A stretch of 9,665 nt of DNA, taken from assembly GCA_958348245.1 (NCBI GenBank), contig CATVYJ010000016.1, forward strand, positions 1 through 9,665, given 5' to 3'. The notes below the pieces were generated by a model. It ran no database searches. It was given only the letters and a program-made list of their open reading frames with translations, and was not told the origin of the DNA. This DNA is from an uncultured Veillonellaceae bacterium. Its GTDB lineage: Bacteria; Bacillota; Negativicutes; Veillonellales; Dialisteraceae. A program made the position numbers and the translations under genes. Numbering within the stretch: the first letter of the stretch is position 1; the number at the start of each line of letters is the position of its first letter. Positions 1 through 4,843 of this stretch are shown piece by piece.

Positions 1-9
1 CGCCGAAAG

Positions 10-257
10 TACTCGGCCGGAAGCGGCCCGGGAGGATAGGAAGCTGCTGATAAAGGGGAGAAGGACATTCAGAAATGGATGTCCTTTTTCATTTGCCAGA
101 GAGAGGGAAGATTCCGGCGGACGAAAACGGCGGGAGGAACAAGCTGCTGATAAAGAGGAAAAGCCATTCAGAGATGGATGTCCTTTTTCATTTGCCAGAG
201 AGAGGGGAAGGTTCCGGCGGCCGGAAACGGCGGGAGGAACAAGCTGCTGATAAAGAG
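10..257. repeat. 100-bp tandem repeat array, two full units plus degenerate edges
   Basis: Two full units, 41-140 and 141-240, each begin with AAGCTGCTGATAAAG and end with CGGGAGGAAC. They differ at about ten positions, including a compensating -1/+1 indel pair. A third unit starts at 241 but fades after about 17 bases, and bases 10-40 resemble the end of a unit, so the array is at least two units with partial copies on both sides. Each unit contains the segment GATGTCCTTTTTCATTTGCC. The reading frame that repeats the peptide MDVLFHLPERG through here is probably not a gene: the indels shift frame between units and no ribosome binding site precedes it. The array may be a duplicated 3' end or terminator region of a gene lying left of the window, or a copy of a dispersed intergenic repeat; the sequence does not decide. 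Confidence 0.8.
61..89 (+). terminator. Terminator-like hairpin in tandem unit 1
   Basis: AAGGACAT (61-68) pairs perfectly with ATGTCCTT (79-86), extended inward by a T-G wobble and a C-G pair, with T85-T89 as the U-tract. This would end transcription from a gene to the left of the window. The equivalent in unit 2 (about 161-189) keeps the T-run, but changes in the left arm disrupt the stem, so only the first copy looks functional. Confidence 0.6.
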
Positions 258-436
258 AGGAATAATTTATTTCTTATGAGGCGTTCCGTGCGCACGGGGG
301 TTAACGGGTACATTCTTTTCCTTTATCCTTGCCATATAAAAAGGCAATAGAGTCTTTCTTTTTTTCTGTATTGGGGCTATCATGGGCATAGTTTCATCAA
401 ATATTTCTGCATCCGCAGACACAGGAGGTATGTTGT
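258..436. other. Intergenic region upstream of alr
   Basis: No gene or RNA family is recognised here. The stretch is more AT-rich than its surroundings and holds a short inverted repeat TTGCC...GGCAA (329-347) followed by a pyrimidine-rich run (353-367). It should contain the alr promoter, for which only a weak candidate is visible. Confidence 0.4.
301..329 (+). promoter_or_regulatory. Weak candidate promoter for alr
   Basis: TTAACG (301-306) and TATCCT (324-329) are separated by 17 bp and each match the sigma-70 consensus at four of six positions. TATAAA at 335-340 is an alternative -10 but lacks a good -35. Either would leave a leader of roughly 90-100 nt before alr. This is a guess from spacing and hexamers only. 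Confidence 0.25.
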
Positions 437-1537
437 ATGCCCGTTTCTGAAATTCGAATCAGCCTGTCCGCGCTCCGTCACAATCTGCGCGTCATTCGTC
501 AGCATCTGCCGAAAGAAGTCAATGCGCTGGCCGTGGTGAAGGCAAACGCGTATGGGCACGGCGCGGTGGAAACGCTGCGCATTGCTCTGGAGGAAGGATA
601 CGTCGCCGCGGCGGTGGCGCGCGTGGAGGAAGGGAAGGAGCTGCGCGACGCGGGATTTACCTGTCCGATTTACGTGCTCGGCCTGCCCCTCGCGGAAGAT
701 ATGCCCACCGCGGTGAATGAAAATCTCATCGTGCCCGTGGACGATACGGTGGATCTCGACGCTTACGAAGCGGTCGCCGGCGCGGCGGACAAGGTGATGG
801 ACGTATGGATCGCCGTAGATACGGGAATGAACCGCATCGGCGTGCATCCGGCAGACGTGCCCGCGCTCTGGGAAAAGCTGGAAAGCCTGCCTCATCTCCA
901 TATCCGCGGCGCGTTCACCCATATGGCCACGGCAGACCACAAGGAGAAGGACGCGGCGCTCGCGCAGCTCGATCGCTTTGACGAAGCGCTGTCTCACATG
1001 AAAATCACGGAAGATTTCGTCGTTTCTTCCGCCAACAGCGCGGGCGTCATCGACATTCCGCGGAGCTGGCACAATCTGGCCCGTCCGGGCATCATTCTGT
1101 ACGGACCGCAGCCGTCCGACGTGATGACGCATACGCTGCCTCTCCAGTATGCCATGTCTCTCGTGTCGCATGTGACGCACGTGCAGACCCTGCACAAAGG
1201 GGAAGCCATTGGCTACGGCGGCACCTATGTGGCGGACCGCGATATGAAGACCGCCACCATCCCGATCGGTTACGCCGATGGCTATCACCGGGCGCTTTCC
1301 AATAAAGGCTGCGTCCTCATCGGCGGCAAACGCTGCCCCATCGTAGGCCGCATCTGCATGGATCAATTCATGGTGGCCTGCGGCGACGACGTGCAGCCCG
1401 GCGACGAAGCGGTACTCATCGGCAGACAGGGCGGGGAAGAAATCACCATCGACGAAGTCTCCGCCACGGCGGGCACCATCCCGCACGAAATCCTCTGCGA
1501 TCTGAAGCGCGTGCCGAAGGTCTGGGTGGAAGAATAA
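437..1537 (+). CDS. alr: Alanine racemase (PLP-dependent)
   Basis: Cytoplasmic enzyme that interconverts L- and D-alanine, supplying D-Ala for peptidoglycan. The 366-residue protein has the usual family length. The N-terminal TIM-barrel carries the PLP-binding motif VVKANAYGHG with the Schiff-base lysine at K35. R216 in LARPGIILYG corresponds to the arginine that contacts the PLP ring nitrogen. The C-terminal beta domain has the GYGGTY segment, whose Y260 should be the second catalytic base, followed by IPIGYADGY and GRICMDQF. The start at 437 is supported by AGGAGG at 423-428 with eight bases between. An intrinsic terminator follows the stop, so it appears to be transcribed apart from the CRISPR locus. 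A long antisense reading frame across it is a shadow of its GC-rich codon usage. Confidence 0.97.
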   Translation: MPVSEIRISLSALRHNLRVIRQHLPKEVNALAVVKANAYGHGAVETLRIALEEGYVAAAVARVEEGKELRDAGFTCPIYVLGLPLAEDMPTAVNENLIVPVDDTVDLDAYEAVAGAADKVMDVWIAVDTGMNRIGVHPADVPALWEKLESLPHLHIRGAFTHMATADHKEKDAALAQLDRFDEALSHMKITEDFVVSSANSAGVIDIPRSWHNLARPGIILYGPQPSDVMTHTLPLQYAMSLVSHVTHVQTLHKGEAIGYGGTYVADRDMKTATIPIGYADGYHRALSNKGCVLIGGKRCPIVGRICMDQFMVACGDDVQPGDEAVLIGRQGGEEITIDEVSATAGTIPHEILCDLKRVPKVWVEE

Positions 1538-1547
1538 TCAGATCGGG

Positions 1548-1582
1548 AAAGCCGGTTCTCTCAAAAAGGGACCGGCTTTTTT
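1548..1582 (+). terminator. Intrinsic terminator of alr
   Basis: AAAGCCGGT (1548-1556) pairs with ACCGGCTTT (1571-1579), with further weaker pairs inside and a T-run to 1582. It lies 11 bases after the alr stop and isolates alr from cas3. Confidence 0.92.
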
Positions 1583-1731
1583 GACGCCTGTTTGCGCTTG
1601 AAGGGCGGATTGTTTTTGAGATGAGCGGCGGTGCAGAGGCAGACTGGGAAGCGAAAGCAGAGCCGGCCGGCGGAAACGTAGATCCCTGGTATTGCCTGCA
1701 AATGACAGCGCTTGGGCACAGGAAGATGCGA

Positions 1732-1737
1732 TACAAT
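1732..1737 (+). promoter_or_regulatory. Candidate -10 of a cas3 promoter
   Basis: TACAAT in GCGATACAATAAAAG matches the -10 consensus at five of six positions and would start a leader of about 35 nt before cas3. There is no good -35 at 16-18 bp; TTGGGC (1712-1717) is only 14 bp away. A promoter is expected between the alr terminator and cas3, but this one is weakly supported. Confidence 0.35.
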
Positions 1738-1776
1738 AAAAGTAGAAATACCCATACACAGCAGGGAGGGAACGGC

Positions 1777-3969
1777 ATGGAGGAAGAGCATTATATCGCG
1801 CATATTTCTGAAGACGGACGCAGGCAGACGGTAGCGGATCACCTGAAACGGACCGCCGAACTGGCGGAGGAATTTGGGAAGGCCGCAGGCATGGGCGAGA
1901 CCGCGCGTGAGGTCGGCCAATTTCACGATGTGGGGAAATATCAGGACGCTTTTCAGAAGTATATCCGCGGACAGTACCCTGGCCGGGTGGATCACTCCAC
2001 GCCGGGCGCGGTGCTTCTCATGAAGCGGGCCCGCAGCTGGGGACTGGCGGGGGCGCTGTGCGTTGCAGGGCACCATGCGGGGCTTCCCGATGTGGGAACT
2101 CATATGGACGCTCCGGGGAGCGCTGCGTTATTGGGCCGCTTGAAGAAGGGGCTGGAGAATACAGGCGTACTTGAAACCTGTGAAGCACATCTTCCCCCTT
2201 CGCCGCCTGCGCCTTTCCCGCTGCTGGAAAAAACGGGGAACGACGCGATGGAAGAAATGCTTGTGACGCGCATGCTCTTTTCCTGTCTGGTCGATGCGGA
2301 TTTTCTGGATACGGAACGCTTCATGGCAAACGGAGCAGTGGAAAGAGGAACGTTTGCCTCCATTTCAGAGCTGCATGACCGGTTCTTTATCGAACTGGAA
2401 AGGCAGGGATATTTCTCGCCAAAGAACCGCATAAATGAAAAACGGTGCGAGATTCTGCGGCGCTGCATAGAGGCGGGCAAAGGGCCGGAGGGACTGTATT
2501 CGCTCACGGTGCCCACCGGCGGAGGAAAGACGGTATCTTCTCTGGCCTTCGCACTGACGCAGGCCGTACGCAGGCGGAAACGGCGTATCATTTACGTCAT
2601 TCCCTATCTGTCCATCATTGAACAGACTGCCGACGTATTCCGGGCTTTCCTGGGAGAGGACAATGTGCTGGAATGCCACAGCAATGTGGACTATGACGAC
2701 AGGGATGAAACGGCCGCGGCAAAGAAGAAACTGGCATCGGAAAACTGGGATGCTCCGGTGATACTCACCACCAGCGAGCAGTTCTGGGAGTCGCTGTACA
2801 GCAACCGCACGTCCCGGTGCCGCAAATTGCACAATATCGCGCAGAGCGTGATCCTTTTTGACGAGGCGCAGATGCTGCCGCGGGATTTCCTGCGTCCCTG
2901 TCTGAAAGCCCTCGACGGACTGGCCACGGATTTCGGATGCTCTGCGGTCCTGTGCAGCGCCACGCAGCCGCATCTGGAGCAGCTGCACGCCCTGTCCCGG
3001 CCCGTGATGGAAATTATGGAGCACATTCCGGAGCTGTATGAATTTTTCCGCCGCGTGCGGTATGTGGATGAGGGGCTTCTGGAGTATGACGCGGTGGCGG
3101 AGGCTATGATGGAGCTGCCTCAGGCGCTGTGCATCGCCTCCACAAAAGCGGAGGCGCGGGAAATCGCAGACCGGCTGGAAGGGGATGGCGTTTTTTATCT
3201 GTCCACCAATCTCTGTTCGGCGCACCGCCGTGCGCAGATCCTCGCCATGAAAGACCGTCTTGTACATGGGCTTCCCTGTCATGTGGCGGCGACGAGCGTC
3301 ATTTCCGTGGGCGTAGACATTGACTTCCCCGCAGTCTATCTGGAAAAAACCGGCGCGGACAGCCTGATTCAGGGAGCCGGCCGGTGCAATCGGGAGGGGA
3401 AGCGGCCCCTCGGGGAAAGCATTGCGCATCTCTTTGAGACAGAAAAAAGCAGGAAGAGCCGCTTCATGAAAACGGAGCGGGAGCTCGCGGAGAAAGTGAT
3501 CGCCCGCTGGGGAGATATTTCGCTGCCGGAAGCGATCCGTTACTATTTTGACGAATTGTACGGACTGGCCGATTATGGGGAACACAGCGCGCTGGATAAA
3601 AGAGATATCCGGAAACTGGCGGAAAAGCGGGCCTACCGGGAAATCGGACGGGTCTTCCACATTATAGAGGACCAGACAAAGCCCGTGCTGATTCCGTGGA
3701 ATGAAGAGGCGCAGGGAATCATCCGTCAGCTGCAGATGGGCGTGCGCACGCGTCAGCTCCTCCGTCGGGCGGCGCAGTACATGGTGAATGTATCGGATCG
3801 GGCTTATGGGAAAGAACGCCCCTCTGATTTTGCTTCATTGATCCATAACAATCAGGCGGAACTGCTGCCGGGTGATGCGGAAATGGCGGTGCTGACGGAT
3901 TCGACTTTGTACGATGCGGTCTTTGGCCTGACCATCTCCCATGAAGAGGGGCTGGGGATCGAGTGGTAA
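1777..3969 (+). CDS. cas3: Cas3 helicase-nuclease, type I-C
   Basis: Effector recruited to target-bound Cascade; it nicks the displaced strand and then unwinds and degrades DNA. From the start at 1777 it is 730 residues. The N-terminal HD nuclease domain shows H22, H50-D51 (FHDVGK), D72-H73 (VDHS), H99-H100 and D173 as likely metal ligands. The SF2 helicase core follows: Walker A VPTGGGKT (K251), DEAQ box (362-365), SAT (394-396), motif V around VGVDID (511-516) and motif VI QGAGRCNR (532-539). The frame stays open upstream to 1621, but GGGAGG at 1764-1769, seven bases before ATG 1777, and the lack of Cas3-like sequence further upstream favour this start. It stands apart from the other cas genes, 220 bp before cas5c, and should be expressed separately. 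No key motif is missing. Confidence 0.96.
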   Translation: MEEEHYIAHISEDGRRQTVADHLKRTAELAEEFGKAAGMGETAREVGQFHDVGKYQDAFQKYIRGQYPGRVDHSTPGAVLLMKRARSWGLAGALCVAGHHAGLPDVGTHMDAPGSAALLGRLKKGLENTGVLETCEAHLPPSPPAPFPLLEKTGNDAMEEMLVTRMLFSCLVDADFLDTERFMANGAVERGTFASISELHDRFFIELERQGYFSPKNRINEKRCEILRRCIEAGKGPEGLYSLTVPTGGGKTVSSLAFALTQAVRRRKRRIIYVIPYLSIIEQTADVFRAFLGEDNVLECHSNVDYDDRDETAAAKKKLASENWDAPVILTTSEQFWESLYSNRTSRCRKLHNIAQSVILFDEAQMLPRDFLRPCLKALDGLATDFGCSAVLCSATQPHLEQLHALSRPVMEIMEHIPELYEFFRRVRYVDEGLLEYDAVAEAMMELPQALCIASTKAEAREIADRLEGDGVFYLSTNLCSAHRRAQILAMKDRLVHGLPCHVAATSVISVGVDIDFPAVYLEKTGADSLIQGAGRCNREGKRPLGESIAHLFETEKSRKSRFMKTERELAEKVIARWGDISLPEAIRYYFDELYGLADYGEHSALDKRDIRKLAEKRAYREIGRVFHIIEDQTKPVLIPWNEEAQGIIRQLQMGVRTRQLLRRAAQYMVNVSDRAYGKERPSDFASLIHNNQAELLPGDAEMAVLTDSTLYDAVFGLTISHEEGLGIEW

Positions 3970-3976
3970 TGGTATG

Positions 3977-4018
3977 GCAAAGGAAAAGAGACAGATTTCT
4001 CTGTCCCTTTTCCCTTGC
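3977..4018 (-). terminator. 19-bp GAAA-capped hairpin, 3' end of the minus-strand RNA
   Basis: Bases 3977-3995 and 4000-4018 form a 19-bp stem with a four-base loop. On the plus strand two positions are A-C mismatches; on the minus strand the same two become G-U wobbles and the loop becomes a GAAA tetraloop, so the stem is unbroken only in a minus-strand transcript. The descending arm includes UCUCUUUUCC, giving a usable U-rich stretch. It is therefore best read as the terminator or stabilising 3' end of the small RNA encoded at 3977-4063. It also lies seven bases after the cas3 stop and could help end cas3 transcripts, though without a U-run on that strand. Confidence 0.7.
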
Positions 4019-4063
4019 GAATACTCAAAAACGAAAATATTTCAATCCTCATCTCTTGATGAC
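3977..4063 (-). ncRNA. creR: CreR-like cas-regulating RNA (mini CRISPR repeat plus 17-nt guide)
   Basis: Predicted small RNA of about 87 nt. Read on the minus strand, 4063-4039 forms a shortened CRISPR repeat: GTC start, stem TCATC/GATGA with AAGA loop, then the handle GGATTGAAAT, the typical type I-C repeat ending. The resident array repeat likewise begins GTC, has a tetraloop hairpin and ends TTGAAAT. The pseudo-spacer (4038-4019) begins ATTTTCGTTTTTGAGTA and is followed directly by the 19-bp hairpin. Those 17 bases match a PAM-flanked site before cas5c (4153-4169) except at positions 6 and 12. By analogy with known CreR RNAs, which guide Cascade to partly matching sites in cas promoters, this one should let type I-C Cascade repress its own operon. 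Its promoter places the first base at the repeat start. Structure and target match are seen; function is inferred. Confidence 0.87.
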
Positions 4064-4069
4064 ATGGTT

Positions 4070-4098
4070 ATCATAGCAAAAATGGAGGGATGCGGCAA
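4070..4098 (-). promoter_or_regulatory. Minus-strand promoter of the CreR-like RNA
   Basis: On the minus strand, TTGCCG (4098-4093) and TATGAT (4075-4070) are separated by exactly 17 bp, matching consensus at four and five of six positions. Seven bases after the -10 lies G4063, the first base of the repeat-like element. Its -35 lies only seven bases from the -35 of the divergent cas5c promoter, so the two may compete for polymerase or share regulators. Confidence 0.75.
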
Positions 4099-4105
4099 TT
4101 GACCA

Positions 4106-4134
4106 TTGACTTTCGCTGCGTACTGTTTTATGAT
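4106..4134 (+). promoter_or_regulatory. Promoter of the cas5c-cas2 operon
   Basis: TTGACT (4106-4111), a 17-bp spacer and TATGAT (4129-4134) each match the sigma-70 consensus at five of six positions, predicting a start near 4141 and a leader of about 49 nt before cas5c. A second TTGACC at 4099-4104 lies seven bases upstream. This is the best promoter in the window and is needed because the operon genes downstream overlap or abut without other promoters being obvious. The predicted CreR target lies just downstream of its start site. Confidence 0.85.
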
Positions 4135-4152
4135 TACGTGTAGAGAGAAATT

Positions 4153-4172
4153 TACTCTAAAACAAAAATGAA
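4153..4172 (-). promoter_or_regulatory. PAM-flanked Cascade operator targeted by the CreR-like RNA
   Basis: Minus strand: TTC (4172-4170), the known type I-C PAM, followed directly by ATTTTTGTTTTAGAGTA (4169-4153). Against the pseudo-spacer, 15 of 17 bases agree; the mismatches are at positions 6 and 12, and matching ends after 17. Register is exact: the base after the repeat-like AAAT handle end aligns with the base after the PAM. A type I-C Cascade bound here, extending about 35 bp from the PAM toward lower coordinates, would cover the predicted start site and reach the -10 of the cas5c promoter. The guide would pair with the plus (coding) strand. Confidence 0.87.
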
Positions 4173-4189
4173 ATATGAAAGGAGAAGAG

Positions 4190-4843
4190 ATGAGCTACGG
4201 AATCCGAATCGAATGCTGGGGCGACTACGCCTGCTTTACGCGCCCGGACCTTAAAGTAGAACGTGTGTCCTATGACGTCATGACGCCGTCGGCAGCGAGA
4301 GGACTGATAGAAGCGATCTATTGGCATCCAGGCCTTCGATACATCATAGATGAAATCGCGGTCATGAATCCTGTCCGGATGACCAATGTACGCCGTAATG
4401 AAGTGAAATCCAAACTGTCCGCGCAGAAAACGCTCGCCTGCGGCAGAGACGGGCAGCCGGTCTGGCTCTGGACGAAAGGCGATATCCAGCAGCGGGCGGC
4501 GGAAATCCTGAAAGATGTGCGGTATTGCATTACCGTTCATTTCGAAATGACGGATCAAGCCAGTCCCGGAGACAATCCGGGGAAATTCAAGGATATTCTC
4601 TGCCGCCGCGCACGGAAGGGACAGTGTTTTCATCAGCCGTATTTCGGGTGCAGGGAATTTCCCGCCCGGTTTCGACTGGTAGAGGATGGAGAGCGCATCA
4701 CGCCCTGCGACATTACGCAGGAGCTGGGATTCATGCTTTATGACATGGATTACAGCGATCCGGCGCATATCCGGCCGCAGTTTTTCCGGGCCCGGCTGGT
4801 GCATGGTCTGATGGATCTCCGGAATTGTGAGGTGTACCAATGA
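4190..4843 (+). CDS. cas5c: Cas5c (Cas5d), crRNA-processing subunit of type I-C Cascade
   Basis: In type I-C, which lacks Cas6, Cas5c cuts the pre-crRNA at the 3' base of the repeat hairpin and stays bound to the 5' handle. The 217-residue protein shows the family features: a ferredoxin-like N-terminus (SYGIRIECWGDYACFTRPD), YDVMTPSAARGLIEAIYWHP (28-47), the PVRMTNVRRNEV segment, and YFGCREFPARF (151-161). Y44 and H117 fall where the Bacillus halodurans enzyme has catalytic Y46 and H117; the neighbouring lysine I recall there (K116) is V116 here, though I could not align them. ATG 4190 is chosen over in-frame ATG 4175 because AAAGGAG (4178-4184) sits five bases before it and overlaps the earlier codon region. 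Its stop overlaps the cas8c start by four bases (ATGA). It is the first gene of the operon and the immediate target of the predicted CreR control. Confidence 0.95.
   Translation: MSYGIRIECWGDYACFTRPDLKVERVSYDVMTPSAARGLIEAIYWHPGLRYIIDEIAVMNPVRMTNVRRNEVKSKLSAQKTLACGRDGQPVWLWTKGDIQQRAAEILKDVRYCITVHFEMTDQASPGDNPGKFKDILCRRARKGQCFHQPYFGCREFPARFRLVEDGERITPCDITQELGFMLYDMDYSDPAHIRPQFFRARLVHGLMDLRNCEVYQ

Noticed and set aside
75..350. Plus-strand frame of 91 codons with a repeated MDVLFHLPERG peptide
   Set aside because: It runs through the tandem repeat and begins within the terminator hairpin; no ribosome binding site, and the units shift frame by indels.
380..1486. Long minus-strand reading frame of 368 codons opposite alr
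   Set aside because: It is antisense to a clear alanine racemase, has no recognisable domain and is rich in His and Arg, as expected from the complement of GC-rich codons.
1621..1776. Upstream in-frame extension of cas3 by 52 codons
   Set aside because: No ribosome binding site at 1621, no Cas3-like residues, and it spans the likely promoter; ATG 1777 has GGGAGG.
2365..3660. Long minus-strand frame of 431 codons opposite cas3
   Set aside because: Antisense shadow of a Cas3 whose motifs are intact throughout; no ribosome binding site or family features.
3977..4018. Hairpin as a plain plus-strand terminator of cas3
   Set aside because: On the plus strand the stem has two A-C mismatches and no U-run after it; the minus-strand reading is structurally better, though some effect on cas3 transcripts is possible.
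4065..4103. Twelve-codon frame starting ATG GTT ATC ATA GCA upstream of the cas5c promoter
   Set aside because: No ribosome binding site, and it lies across the minus-strand promoter.
4141..4159. Imperfect 19-bp palindrome TAGAG...CTCTA at the cas5c transcription start
   Set aside because: It could bind a repressor, but most of its right half is part of the CreR target, which explains the sequence better; two of nine pairs fail.
4168..4255. Short frame ATG AAA TAT GAA AGG AGA AGA ..., recalling CreT toxins that use rare Arg codons
   Set aside because: The AGGAGA is fully explained as the cas5c Shine-Dalgarno, and the ATG lacks its own binding site. The operator fits autoregulation of cas5c better than a toxin gene.
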